The position numbers were made by a program, and so were the translations under genes. A stretch of 64,000 nucleotides of DNA from Gerris lacustris (taxonomy: Eukaryota > Arthropoda > Insecta > Hemiptera > Gerridae), in assembly GCA_951217055.1 (NCBI GenBank), contig OX578286.1, positions 41,803,937-41,867,936 of the forward strand. The letters run 5' to 3'. The notes under the pieces are model-generated. The model was not told where the DNA came from. It made no database searches and was given only the letters and a program-made list of their open reading frames with translations. Below, piece after piece: positions 9,242 to 19,880 of the stretch; position 1 is the first letter of the stretch; the number at the start of each line of letters is the position of its first letter.

Positions 9242-9845
9242 CTCTTCGAGACACGGGCTGGCGCATGGAGTGCGCCACGAGTAAAAAAGTTTCTGCAAAT
9301 CACAGATTCACGATGCGAGAATAATAAAACCTCAATTTACTCTACCACTAGAGACCCCTAAAACAGATGAAACAGTCTGCTTTGATTATTGCTTTGTTCT
9401 GCATTGTTTTGCCGTGTTTATTTGGCTTGGTGTACTGTATGCGCCCGTGCCACCATGTCCGGTATAGAAGAATTATGCCATCCGATCAATATTTTTCGGA
9501 TTTGCATGAGTTGTCGGATTAGGATGATGGTTGTGAGGAGTTATCTTAGGACTTTGACAACTAATAATAATAAATAGGGTTGATAATTAAGGTTGAAAGC
9601 TCGATACTAAGTCAGAATGCTGAAGGAGTAATTACTGATTTTTTATAGTAATTTTTATTTTTATAATTAAAGATATCATTGAAAAATAAATATGTAATAC
9701 ATCAATTGACTTTTTAGTTCAACATTTCCAAAACGCAATCTAGATAATCTGGATTTAACCAATTTATGGTTTGAAAAATGCATTGGCGCATAAAGTGCGC
9801 CGCTCGTGCCTCTTTGTTTGTCCACTATAGCCGTGCCACAAAGGG
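9242..9845 (+). mobile_element. piggyBac-like non-autonomous element, 604 bp
   Basis: Flanked by TTAA on both sides, with inverted ends CTCTTCGAGACACGG / CCGTGCCACAAAGGG. A TTAA duplication with CCCTTTG-type ends is the piggyBac signature. A subterminal GCGC..GTGCGCC repeat is present at both ends. Copy B3 holds the empty site (CTTAAAAGGC near 43377), which proves the insertion. The interior keeps a broken fragment that may be the transposase start. Confidence 0.85.
9475..9566 (+). pseudogene. Possible piggyBac transposase N-terminal remnant
   Basis: The frame starting at 9475 reads MPSDQYFSDLHELSD, stop, DDGCEELS, stop, DFDN. Acidic D/E/S-rich starts with this look are usual for piggyBac transposases, and the location inside a piggyBac-like element supports it. 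No catalytic DDE/D region remains. The two in-frame stops are visible; the identity is inference from composition and context. Confidence 0.35.
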
Positions 9846-10084
9846 TTAAAAGGCACTAAAAGATTGACTTGTATACAAAATTCTAGCTTGATGTTAGTCA
9901 GACACTTTTTTATACGCTATCTCCTGCACTATAATGGGTATTTCTTATATAAATTAAAACCATTAACCTCTCTTTAATTTATATTTCTGGCGATATTTCA
10001 ACCCCTTCTCGGCTCATTAACAATATAAAGCTAAAAAAACAATATAAGCTATTTAAATCACTTGATCACAATTATTTATCACTT

Positions 10085-10290
10085 TAACAATTATATTATT
10101 AACTACAAATATATAGTTATATATAACTTTATAAGTTATATATAACTGTATAACTTATATATAACTTTATAAGTTATATATAACTGTATAACTTATATAT
10201 AACTTTATAAGTTATATATAACTGTATAACATATATAACTTTATAAGTTATATATATAACTGTATAACTTATATATAACTTTATATATAA
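10085..10290. repeat. Tandem array of TATAACTTTATAAGTTATATA words
   Basis: About 200 bp alternating ATATAACTTTATAAGTT and ATATAACTGTATAACTT. The units are nearly palindromic, so the open frame that runs through it (minus strand) is a repeat artefact. Confidence 0.85.
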
Positions 10291-10357
10291 CATCCTACAG
10301 AAGCACATACTTTGTAACATCTCAATCCTATACCAGGAGGAGAATCGCTTTGACAAA

Positions 10358-11275
10358 ATAGACTGCCAATTAGTGTGGTACATAGCTTCCTCGCATCCTA
10401 TCATGTACTTTATTGATTTTATGCTTTTACACGCCATTATTGTCAAATTTGTTTAGTTAGTAGTAGTCTATTACTTCCTACTAGAACGGGTAGGACGAAC
10501 CACTTGTTCGAACCTTGCAATTAGGCCATCACTTAGGCCCTTTTTACGCCCCGTGGTGGAGAGTTCCAGCTACTTCACACATCATACATTTTTGTACATG
10601 GTACCGCGGAAGCGAGTATGATGTGATCAATAGTGAGCCATATAAATCAGAGCGTCACGGCGAGGAATCGAACCCCATCTCGTTCCACTCATGATTCAGT
10701 GATAGCCGAGCAGACGTGGTTTAACCCACACTGGTTCTCATTCAAATTTGTTTAATTGTTTCCCCTGTTTTTTTAATGTGTCAAAATTGTTTTAATTTTC
10801 TACATGAATTAAAGTATAAATTTAGCGAAAGTTAAAGAGGCGTGTTTCTTCGATAAACTATAAAAGTATCATACAAATCAAATATTTAATTTTAAAGCTA
10901 TATGTGTAAATAAATGTATGTTTGTGCGCATGTAGAAGAGAAACAAATGAGCGCAGCAGGTTGAAACTTATATGGGACCAACAATGGGCTAATTATGACC
11001 TATCATACAAATTTCAATAAACTCGGACGGTAAGTTTTTAAGATATGTTGGTTCGCAAAAATTGAGCGACAGACCGACAGACAGACACGGAACCAAAAAT
11101 GTTCCCTGATGTCTGAAACGGATTTCTGTCTTGGAATTTTTGAAATTGGAGACCTAAAAAAATGTTCGTTCTTCAGACCGATCACATAGCCTCCGATACT
11201 TTCTGTAAGCCCGATAGTTCTTCGGCACGATCACAAAGCTGTAACGGAAGCTTCGGTAAGCCCGGAAGCAAAAAA
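10358..11275 (+). mobile_element. Family C dispersed element, copy C1, with SINE insertion
   Basis: Begins at GACTGCCAATTAGTGTGG with CATAGCTTCCTCGCATCC, continues after the SINE (10478-10735) with GTTTGTGCGCATGTAGAAGAG, TGGGACCAACAATGGGC, the CAAATTTCAATAAACTCGGAC box and GACAGACAGACACGGAACC, and ends near TTCGGTAAGCCCGGAAGC. Other copies are at 16000 (minus), 25884, 37055 (minus) and 41270. No terminal inverted repeats or coding region that I can defend; class unknown. Confidence 0.65.
10478..10735 (-). mobile_element. tRNA-headed SINE, copy 2, inside family C
   Basis: Minus-strand copy of the SINE at 55622-55935. It shares CCACCACGGGGCGTAAAAAG, CATACTCGCTTCC, GGGTTCGATTCCTCGCC (in degenerate form) and the distal GGTTCGTCCTACCCGTTC with the run of TACTACTA at the tail. 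Confidence 0.75.
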
Positions 11276-11917
11276 AAAGGAAAGAAAAACATAGGTACGC
11301 CGACATAAATCTAGCTGTTTACAATAACAATAAATTTATACATCAAATTAACCGAACTAAATCAAATCTGGCATCATGTACATTCAACTACGGAAAAACA
11401 AGATTTTATACAAAAAATAATAAAATAAAATAAAAGCAGAACGTGAAGATTTAAATCACTTGATTTATTTACTTGAGTGTTAATCATATAATATATATAA
11501 GAGAGAAATGCTAATGTTATGCAAATCTATCAAGGTAAGATAGTTTTATATCGGCATTATGTGCAACAAATAACAAATAATACAATACGGAAAGAAATCA
11601 ATTTGTAATTAGCCAACTGCGTTATATATTATATAGCATAAAGTAGGATGAGATAACTTTTCTTTATGCTTTGAAATATATAGGTATATATATACCTACT
11701 CTATACTAAGAGCTATATAGGTATATATAGGGACTATAGGGTTACCATACGTCAGGATTTCGTCCGGACAGTCCGGATTTGAAACACCTGTCCAGTTTTG
11801 CGTCCGGATTTGAAATATGTTCGGATTTTACCAAGATGAACGGAAAACGAAGAAAATGTAGGGAAATTTCATTCTGCGCACCTTTTTGAATATATTTAAA
11901 ATAATAGAAATCGCGTG

Positions 11918-12112
11918 TGTCTGCCTGGTACTTCGGCCCCCGCTGAACGTATTTTTTTCAATGATGGGGTCTATTTGAACCCCTGAAAGAGAAAGATTAT
12001 CTCTGTCAGTTGTAAAAGAGCTTCCTAATATTAAAGCAAATTCTATTATGACATGCTCAGAATTCCACGACAAAATAAAAAATGACTACAAGCCTTTTCT
12101 AAGGAAAGTTAG
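11918..12112 (+). pseudogene. hAT transposase C-terminal dimerisation fragment
   Basis: Translation gives CLPGTSAPAERIF, then after frame damage a segment ending CSEFHDKIKNDYKPFL. The P-x-T/S-S-A-x-x-E-R-x-F block is the conserved C-terminal dimerisation motif of hAT transposases. Stops follow within about 10 residues of the motif and at two further positions, and the upstream catalytic region and zinc finger are missing. The fragment lies between hAT-like inverted ends, in agreement with its identity. Confidence 0.75.
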
Positions 12113-12382
12113 TTCATCTTAAATGTATGAAGCAAGAACTAATGAAAAACCAACCGGCCCTCGACCAAGCAGAGACTAGCAAAAGTTGAATATGATATTA
12201 ATAAATAAATAAATATTAATAAATAAATACTAATAAAAAATATTAATAAATAAATATTAATAAATAAATATTAACAAATATTATATTAATAAATATATAA
12301 GGTAATTATATATTTGTAACTTATTTTTTTCCCCAATTTCACAAAAAATTATATTGGTACATATTTTATTTTGCAATTTTCC

Positions 12383-12407
12383 TCCGGACCGCCCCCCCCC
12401 CCCCCCC
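12383..12407. repeat. Poly-C tract
   Basis: A run of about 18-20 C residues just inside the right end of the decayed hAT element. Confidence 0.9.
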
Positions 12408-12704
12408 GGAGCTCCTTCTGTCAGGATCTGGCCTTCATAAAATATGGTAACCCTACTTACTTTATGCATATATAGTGATCCACGACAGAGTATACTTATG
12501 AGGAAAACATGGTTTATTTGTGGGTTTTATTATTGTTATCTTATAGCGTAGGCTTCCGCGGTTAATGTCATCATTAAGTTCTAGGTCTTCCGGTGGTGAC
12601 CGCGTCATGTTCGAAGAGTTTATTATTGTTGGTTATTTTGTATACTTTTTCATTCATAATCTCAGTCAGAATCAGAGCCAGTGTGCATTCTCGCCGTATC
12701 CTAA

Positions 12705-12817
12705 AGCCGGTTCATATCATGTGTTTTTTTTTTTGCGCGTGTTGGCCTATTTAGAACATGTTTCTGCTTGTTTTGACATTACCCTCCCTACGTAAAACGA
12801 GTACTATGGACCCATCT
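12705..12817. mobile_element. Short Harbinger-like MITE H7
   Basis: AGCCGGTTCATATCATG at the left and TACTATGGACCCATCT at the right are inverted relatives of the ends of H6. TAA flanks both sides. Only 113 bp, no coding sequence. The open frame running from 12565 into it is not recognised and depends on composition. Confidence 0.5.
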
Positions 12818-12989
12818 TAAGAATATAATCTGACCCAAGAAATCATATACTACCTGGATTACTGTCTATTTTGTTAACTTGTATACTACTTGAATGTACT
12901 TGTTATTGATCTTAGCAACTAAACTTTAAATATGCTTTTTACAACTAAGTTTTAGCTTTATAGAAAGAATTATTATTTATATTTAAAAT

Positions 12990-12994
12990 AAATA

Positions 12995-13028
<34 letters not shown>

Positions 13029-13030
13029 TG
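12990..13030. repeat. (ATT)n microsatellite
   Basis: About 12 ATT trinucleotides just before the 70-bp array. Confidence 0.9.
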
Positions 13031-13039
13031 ACCTTCAAT

Positions 13040-13935
13040 GGTATAATCTCAATCGTACGGTCAGAAGAATTCTGACCGTATAGTCAGATCCTCGGTTTTG
13101 AGGAATGTTATTATCGCACAAACACACATTACGAAGATTTCTCGCCGTACCCTTAATCGCATCCTCCGTTCCTCGCATTGGTATAATTACAATCACAAAT
13201 TCCGAAGAATTCTTGCCGTGCCCTTATTTGCATCCTCTGATCTTAAAAATGGTATAAGACAATCACAAATTACGAAGAATTCTAGCCGTACCCTTAGTCG
13301 CATCCTTAAATGTTAAAAATGGTATAAGAAGATCACAAATTACGAAGAATTCTAGCCATATACCCTTAGCCGCATCCTTGGTTTTCGAAATGGTATAATC
13401 ACACTCACAAATTCTTAAGAATTCTTGCTGTACCCATAGTCGCCTCCTCCGTTCCTCGCAATAGTATAATCACAATCACAGATTCCAAAGAATTCTTGCC
13501 GTACCCTTAGTTGCATCCTTGGTTTTAAGAAATGGTATAATGACAATCACAGATTCCAAAGAATTCTTGCCGTACCCTTAGTTGCATCCTTGGTTTTTCG
13601 AAATGGTATAATGACAATCACAGATTCCAAAGAATTCTTGCCGTAACCTTAGTTGCATCCTTGGTTTTTCGAAATGGTATAATGACAATCACAAATTCCG
13701 AAGAATTCTTTCCGTACCCTTAGTTGCATCCTTGGTTTTCGAAATGGTATAATGACAATCACAAATTCCGAAGAAATCTAGCCGTATACCCTTAGTTGCA
13801 TCCTTGGTTTTCGAAATGGTATAATGACAATCACAAATTCCGAAGAAATCTAGCCGTATACCCTTAGTTGCATCCTCCGTTACTCGGAATGGTATAATCA
13901 CAATCACAAATCCGGATTTTTGTTTTTAGAATGGT
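13040..13935. repeat. Minisatellite, 68-72-bp units, about 12-13 copies
   Basis: Units carry AATGGTATAAT, CAATCACAAATTCC, GAAGAATTCTTGCCGTACCC and TAGTTGCATCC. The right-hand copies are 72 bp, which keeps a minus-strand frame open with a 24-residue repeat (GIRLDFFGICDCHYTI). The central GAAGAATTCTT is palindromic. Divergence is highest at the left edge. Confidence 0.95.
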
Positions 13936-13959
13936 ATTATCAAAATCGGAAGAATTCTG

Positions 13960-15128
13960 GGGCCCAAGCTTAGTTCCTTCACCTTCAGAAAGTTTTTCAA
14001 ACTATCTGAGGAACTTACATCATGGGTTAAAAGGGCAACCCTTTTAAAGCAATTTCCTTTAAAGAATTCTCCAAAAAAAAAATGTTATTTTCCTGAAAAA
14101 CACCGTAACTCTCTACTAGTCCTATTTAATCCTGAATGCTCTTCATTGTTTACTTCCAAAACAATCCTTTATTTATTTATTTTTTTTCTTTTCCTAAATT
14201 ATCTTTACAAATATCTCAAAATAACTCTCCTAGCATTTCCATTTATATTCTAAGTCGTATTTTAAAGATAAAATAGAAAAAAAAGACAAATTATCAGTCA
14301 CAAAAAAAAACGTATAATTAACAAATAACAAAATAACAAAATAACGATATATCTCTTTTTAAGTTCCTACTTTTCAAGATAATCTAAATACAAAACTAAA
14401 TGTATCTTTGTCTCAACCAAATTATAAAATACAACAAAGTAAAACCAAACAGAACATTCTGGTCTTCTATTTTGTTGTTTTAAAAATAAATAAAAAATAA
14501 AATAAGTAGGTACACTTCTAACACTTCTGGATTTCTCCTGTATAAACTAAAATGAAGTCATTGTTTATGTCTTACAATAAACAATGCAGTTTGTTCTTCG
14601 TATAAACAATGTTTAATTCATTGTGTGTTGTTTCTTTCTGTTACTCCCCCATCTTGATTTACTAATAAATCTACGAGAGAACCAAAACTTTAAAAATAAC
14701 AGACAACAATTGATCTACTTCTATTTTCCCCCCTTATAGTTTATCTTCCTGTTCTTTTTTAAAGATAACAAATAAAGTAATTTCAATTTGGTTTTGTTTT
14801 TCTTTTTATTACAAATTAACTTGATTTAAACTTCTTTCCTTTGTCATTACATTTCCTATTCTATTCTTTTCTTATTTATTTATAACTTTGTGTTTTTTTA
14901 TTTTGTAAAACTTTTTTCAAGTGTTTATATTATTGTGACTTTTTGGGATGTTTATTTATTTATTTTTGTAAAGTGACTCTCAACTATCTCTTACTACTTA
15001 TTTACCGAATTCTTTGATTAAATATTTTTTTTTTTTTTTTTCAAATTTATTTCCTATATATCAATCAGTGTTTATTTTAATTTATTTCTGTTTCGAATTG
15101 AGACCACTTAAGGGCTACAGTAGCTGTT
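13960..15128. other. AT-rich sequence, nothing recognised
   Basis: Long T/A-rich tracts, no credible frame, no repeat ends found. Confidence 0.5.
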
Positions 15129-15130
15129 TT

Positions 15131-15205
15131 TACTTTCTCATGTAAAGAGAAAGTATTGTGATGGCGCGAAAATTCGATTTTGTGATTTTGATGGATTTAC
15201 ACGTT
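15131..15205 (+). mobile_element. Family A fragment
   Basis: Matches the left 75 bp of A1 (ACTTTCTCATGTAAAGAG, TGATGGCGCGAAAATTCG, TTTACACGTTTTGAGGTC) and then passes directly into family F. Confidence 0.8.
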
Positions 15206-15667
15206 TTGAGGTCACATTTCCGAAAAGTGGTGTCTTTACTTTAGGTCAAAGAATGTTCAGGAATTTTTTCAGATTTTTTGCACTTCACATAAGCGAGATA
15301 GAGGGGGGGGGGACACGTTTCACACCCACTTCAAACTTGCCTACGCTCGCCCTATCAAAGTTATAACCAAAGAATTATATATATTTGTAATCAGCTCGAC
15401 GTACCCTTTCATATGATACCCCTCACGGTGTCGAAAAAAAATAAAAAAATGTTAACCCTTCAGTTGTTTTACCCTAATTTTTTTGAAAATTATTATTTTT
15501 AAGTCGCTATACTTTTAGCATATGTGGGCAGGAACAAGACACATACACGCCAAATTTCAAAGTGATCGGACGAAAAGTGTAGCCGTGAGAGCAGGCGACC
15601 GGACGAACGGACAGACACACGCAGGAAAATATAAGGGTCCTTGGTTTTGCCTACGGACCCTAAAAAC
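15206..15667 (+). mobile_element. Family F dispersed element, copy F1
   Basis: Shares with F2 (32045-32503) and F3 (34413-35004, opposite strand) the words CATAAGCGAGATAGAGG, TATAACCAAAGAATTATATA, GTACCCTTTCATATG, CAAATTTCAAAGTGATCGG and GACGGACAGACACACGCAGG-like sequence. It ends in GGTCCTTGGTTTTGCC and TACGGACCCTAAAAA, a potential 6-bp GGTCC-type hairpin. Non-coding; class unknown. Confidence 0.7.
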
Positions 15668-15999
15668 ACACCTGATTTTTTATTATCTGACATGAATATT
15701 TTACAATTTATACCCAAACATACTAATGTATAAATGGCTGAATTTATTTCTATAAGAATTCCGTATGTATTTGGAATTTTCTCAGAATAAATTAAAGGAT
15801 ATAATATAATGCATTGTTATTAGTCAAAGTTAAACGAACCGGTTTTATTTACAATTTGACAAAACAGAGGAAGTAAAAGATTTTAAAACATGTGTTTTTG
15901 TTAATGGAAAAGATTTGTAACTTTGATATTCTTTTGTTTTTCTTTTAATTAATTTATCTTGTTTTCATTAAGTTTCTTTTTTTTGCATTTGAGCTTACT

Positions 16000-16735
16000 G
16001 AAGGTAACGGAAGCATTGAGGCATTTGTTTTGTATGTAACAAAAATTAAACTTTTCTTGGATATAACTGTGTTCTTAGATAATACGTTTTAGACATCAAA
16101 GACCTTCTTTTGGTTTCTTGTTTACCTGTCGGTCTGTCTGCATACATTTTACTTCCGATCTTGCCGAAGGTAACGAAAGCTGAGGAAGATCTTTCTGAAG
16201 AACGAACATTTCTAGTGTTCAATTTCGAAAATTCCAAGACATAAATCCGTTTCAGACATCAGAGAACACGTTTAGTCTCGTATCTTTCAGCAACATATCT
16301 TATAAACTACACGTCCGATTTTAATTAAATTTGGATGGTAGGTCATAATTAGCCCTTTGTTAGTTCCATATAAGTTTCAATAATCTGCGCCCATTTGTTT
16401 CTTTTCCACATGTAAATAACCTTTTGCACAAATATACATTTATTTACACCTTTATCTTCAAAAGTACTTATCTGATTCTTATGAAATTTGAATGGTTTGT
16501 TGAAAGTAGCTCATAGATAATCCAAGATTAATTTCAACCCCCTGAGCACATTAAATATTCCTAATTGATACTATAATCCATGTAAAAAATCAAAACAATT
16601 TTGGCACAATTGAATGAAGGGAGAGGGGACAATTAAATAAATTAGAAAATAATTGGGTTGTATATAAAAGCATAGCCATAGCATCACTAAAGCTCGTAGA
16701 TAGAATGCGGGTTAGCTATGCACCATACTAATTGG
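16000..16735 (-). mobile_element. Family C element, copy C2
   Basis: Minus-strand copy: AAGGTAACGGAAGC at the left, ATCCGTTTCAGACATCAG, CGTCCGATTTTAATTAAATTTGG, GTTCCATATAAGTTTCAA and, at the right, the ATGCGGGTTAGCTATGCACC end corresponding to the CATAGCTTCCTCGCAT end of C1. Confidence 0.65.
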
Positions 16736-16870
16736 CAGACAATTTTACTTTCGTCTCTGTCTGTCGGTCTGTCCGTCAACATTTCTTTGATTTCGTCTCT
16801 GTCTGTCAGTCTGTCCGTCAACTTTTTTTTGGGTTCATGTCTGTCTGTCTGTCGGTATGTTCGTTGGTAT
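16736..16870. repeat. CTGT/CCGT-rich low-complexity stretch
   Basis: Three blocks of GTCTGTCTGTC-GGTCTGTCCGTCAAC-type sequence separated by TTTC/ATTTCGTCT. Opposite-strand open frames over it are composition artefacts. Confidence 0.8.
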
Positions 16871-17128
16871 TCTTGCGAAACAAAAACCCATAACCTAAAC
16901 GAAATATCGTTCGAAAAAAGACAAACACAAATGCCGTCGAAGTTTGTCAGTCTGACAAAACGCAAGCAAAACTTTGTCATATACATAGTAAAACTGAATT
17001 TAAATTCCATAATAGCTAATTTAACTATTGACTAAGCTTCAATATCCTCAATGCTCAATTGAGCAAAATTTTCTTACGGTTTGAAATTTAGTTCCAAGTA
17101 TAATTTCATGTCATAAACATTAAGGTCG

Positions 17129-17366
17129 GGCACTTCTTTAGACTATTACTCCCCTTATACAAAAAAAAACAGAGGGGAGTAACAATCTAAAAAAGGTGTA
17201 AGGAATGTTCTTCTTTAGACTGTTACCTACCTTATAAAAACAGAAGTGTGATATTCCTTTGTCCCAAAGTACATTGGAATAAACATTCGTTTGTCTTAAT
17301 AGTTTTTTAGTCAAAGTCTTTTACATCCTAAAAAAACATAGGGGAGTAACAATCTAAAGAAGTACC
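17129..17366. mobile_element. Family M foldback MITE, copy M1
   Basis: Inverted ends GGCACTTCTTTAGACTATTACTCC and GGAGTAACAATCTAAAGAAGT (written here in parts) bound about 238 bp. An internal second pair of the same words makes it a double hairpin. Copies M2 at 25558-25798 and M3 at 43730-43971 are in the opposite orientation. No coding capacity. Confidence 0.85.
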
Positions 17367-17788
17367 TAAGGTCAAACAAGTGAGGTATTTGGATCATACC
17401 TTTCTGTACAGACTACAGAGATTTACAACTATAAGGGCTGTTTCACACTATACGGTTTTGGCCGTACGGCGAAATTATTTGAGTGGAGTATAGAAGGAGA
17501 CGGGCACTTTCACATTACACGGCGACGGCAAAAAGCCGTACGGCCGCCGTATAGCAGCCGTCCTCAACCACTAAACTCACGGCGACCGGATAGTCGCCAT
17601 GGACCCAGTAGTCTATTTGATCAAATGCAGGCTTTCACATTGGACGGTTATTATTCGTACGGCCATTTTCTCACCAGGCTTTGCTCTGTACGTTTCTCTA
17701 CAGTTCTTTTAATTTATTTAAATATTAATAATATTTATTTAATTAATTTAATCATTCACAATGGAAGAGATTGATGGAGAAGTGTTAA

Positions 17789-18379
17789 CCCTCTGCCCAC
17801 AAAGTGAGTTGCTCGAATATATACCACAAGGTCGGGTGGAATATCACCCATTGAAAGTATTGACTGTGAAATAATTAAATAATTTTTCTAGGATAGCTAG
17901 GATCAGTCAAAAGTAAAGTAAAAACACAATATTTTAGTTTAATGACGTTTCTAAAAATATATTTCCTTCTTCAAGGTAAGTTTGTGAATGATTTTATTTT
18001 TCAGGTTAAGTGTACAGTTAGGAGGTACAGAGTGGGGGCAACCAGTCTCATATACCGCATGCAAGAATGATACGTAAAGATGTCAGGAGAATCATTATAT
18101 TGGTCTTAAAAAAAACCTTGTGCATGTAATATTCCTTGAAAATGACTTTTAAATAAATGTAGGGGTAACAAGGTCGGGTGAAATCTCACCCCAGAGATAT
18201 AACATGAGTTTATAATTCGCTTAAAACGATACCTGCGATCAAACGGCCCTACGAACACTATGAGTAGGACCTAGTTAGAGGATACACGGAGGCATGATTA
18301 AGTTTGACACTCTCCGCGCATGTTTATCAGAAATCAAGAACAGCCGGGTGGTTTACAACCCAACCTTGTGGGCAAAGGG
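17789..18379. mobile_element. piggyBac-like MITE, 591 bp, nested in H1
   Basis: Flanked by TTAA; inverted ends CCCTCTGCCCACAA / TTGTGGGCAAAGGG. A second inverted pair inside (GGTCGGGTGGAATATCACCC near 17832 and GGGTGGTTTACAACCC near 18344) makes subterminal hairpins. No coding sequence remains. It interrupts H1, so it is younger than H1. Confidence 0.88.
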
Positions 18380-18389
18380 TTAATTACCC

Positions 18390-18570
18390 TTGTCCAAAAT
18401 AGAACAGTGCTGTGGCGCAAATATCTTGATATATACAAAGACAGAAATGGTCGTTGAAATTGGTTGTATAAAATTTCTAAATTGTGTGTTCTGATGCTGA
18501 ATGGTATCCTTCAGCTTTTCATGCAGTTCATCAAATGAGGCAACAGACATCTCTACGTAAATCCTCAAAT
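18390..18570 (-). pseudogene. PIF/Harbinger transposase N-terminal fragment
   Basis: The frame reads MSVASFDELHEKLKDTIQHQ followed by NTQFRNFIQPIS. This matches the conserved start of Harbinger (HARBI1-like) transposases, where an R-M-S/T-x-x-x-FD-x-L block precedes a K-D-x-I-x-x-x-x-T-x-F-R segment. The catalytic DDE region is absent; the frame is cut by the piggyBac-like insertion boundary at 18380. It is surrounded by Harbinger ends, which supports the call. Confidence 0.75.
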
Positions 18571-18842
18571 AACGTATGAATTAAGCCCACTTCATCTCTC
18601 TTTTGATTATTTAGGATGCACCCACATCCGGCGTTTGCATTGTCTCCTCTTTTTGCGACGATAATACAACCATAATGCAATATTTTGTTTACAGTTCATA
18701 GCAACACCTCTTCACTACACTTTTAAAAACCTTCTGATTGAAAAAAAAAGCCGTGGACGTGGACAACCCGGATAGTGTGAACAACCTGCCAATTCGGATT
18801 TTTGCCGTACGGCAAAAACCGTATAGTGTGAAGCGGGCCTAA

Positions 18843-19320
18843 CTCGCAATTCTTAATTCTTATTTGAGTAAATTATCAGATACTTTAATATTCTTATCAA
18901 AAAGCTATATAGCATAGCTTTCAGAACAGACTTTAGAGCTGTGACTATAAGTATCGTCATATTTATTATTACTTTACAGTTAGTTCTTCGGTCATCACTC
19001 CTTATAGAATATTGCATCGACTTCCTAGACCCCTCTTAGACTCTTTTGGACCCATCTGATCAATTCCAGACATCTTCCCATCAATATGGGTCATTAAACA
19101 GGAAGAACGAAGTGAATACGACGTCTTCCAAGAAATATGAACGACATGGTATGCCTGGGTTTCTGTTTCGTAACACCAAAAGATCCTTTCGTCCTTTATC
19201 CTTCTTCAGTGTGACTAATCCATGAATCAACCTGCTTCTTTAAGGTCCTTGAGGGTAACATGACCAATCATATCTGGTCTTAAGTCGTGTTCACTTGTCA
19301 CTTCGTAGATTCGAGAGAAA
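18843..19320. other. No gene or repeat recognised
   Basis: Moderately AT-rich unique-looking sequence between H1 and the 34-bp array. Confidence 0.4.
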
Positions 19321-19329
19321 AAAATGCTT

Positions 19330-19880
19330 AACTTTATGCAAGCTCTTTTCCAAGAAGGATGCAGGATGTTACATGCATCTTATCTAAAAAATGATGTAAT
19401 ATGTTATATGCATCTTATCCAGGAGAGATGCGGGATGTTATATGCATCTTACCAAAAAAACATGCAGAATGTTGTTACATGCATCTTATCCAAAAATGAT
19501 GCAAGATGTTATATGCATCTTATCCAGGAGGGATGCGGGATGTTATATGCATCTTACCAAAGAAACATGCAGGATGTTGTTACATGCATCTTATCCAAGA
19601 ATTATGCAAGATATTATATGCATCTTATTCAAGATGTTATATGCATCTTATCCAAGAAGTATGCAGGATGTTATATACATCTTACCAAAGAAACATGCAG
19701 GATGAAATATGCATCTTACCAAAGAAACATGCAGAATTTTACATGCATCTTATCCAAGAAGGATGCAGGATGTTGTATGCGTATTATCCAATAAGAATGC
19801 AGGATGTTATATGCATTTTATCCAAGAAGGATGCAGTATGTTATAAGCATCACATCTAAGAAGTATTCAAGATTTTTATA
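19330..19880 (+). repeat. Minisatellite, 34-37-bp units, about 15 copies
   Basis: Units of the type TTATATGCATCTTATCCAAG followed by AAGGATGCAGGATG. The three overlapping plus-strand frames here (up to 156 residues, with MHLIQE and MLYASYQ repeats) exist because the unit rarely contains stops; nothing suggests a protein. ATGCAT palindromes occur in every unit. Confidence 0.95.

Larger units (their letters stand above)
8750..9929. mobile_element. Family B foldback element, copy B2
   Basis: Left end GTCCAGGAAATAGCGTAC, right end GTATACAAAATTCTAGC..TCTCCTGCAC. Arms meet near 9000-9080, where AACCTATCAAGTGA and TCACTTGATAGGTT are complementary. The right arm is split by the piggyBac-like element 9242-9845. 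Otherwise as the complete copy B3. Confidence 0.85.
11737..12455 (+). mobile_element. Decayed hAT element with TAGGGTTACCATA ends
   Basis: Inverted ends TAGGGTTACCATA / TATGGTAACCCTA bound about 720 bp that keep a recognisable piece of hAT transposase. Near the left end GTCCGGA words form small inverted repeats. I could not match an 8-bp duplication, so the outermost bases are uncertain. Confidence 0.75.
17435..18839. mobile_element. PIF/Harbinger element H1 split by a piggyBac-like element
   Basis: Inverted ends GGGCTGTTTCACACTATACGG and CCGTATAGTGTGAAGCGGGCC (each about 21 bp, one pair of differences) are flanked by TAA on both sides, the 3-bp TWA duplication of PIF/Harbinger. GCCGTACGGC palindromes lie just inside. 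The interior keeps the start of a Harbinger transposase on the minus strand and contains a 591-bp piggyBac-like insertion. Confidence 0.88.

Noticed and set aside
12565..12795. Small gene starting MSSLSSRSSGGDRVMFEEF
   Set aside because: It loosely recalls acidic/serine starts of Harbinger accessory proteins, but runs into low-complexity sequence and a MITE; too weak to annotate.
10360..16735. Terminal inverted repeats for family C based on CATAGCTTCC near both ends
   Set aside because: The two occurrences are in the same orientation or at different distances from the copy ends, so they do not define termini.
16687..17035. Opposite-strand 105-107-codon frames
   Set aside because: They cover CTGT/CCGT-rich low-complexity DNA at the end of a family C copy; no domain and no second copy with the frame kept.
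19324..19859. Repeat protein encoded by overlapping frames with MHLIQE/MLYASYQ repeats
   Set aside because: Three frames are open over the same minisatellite, which is expected from a stop-poor repeat unit.
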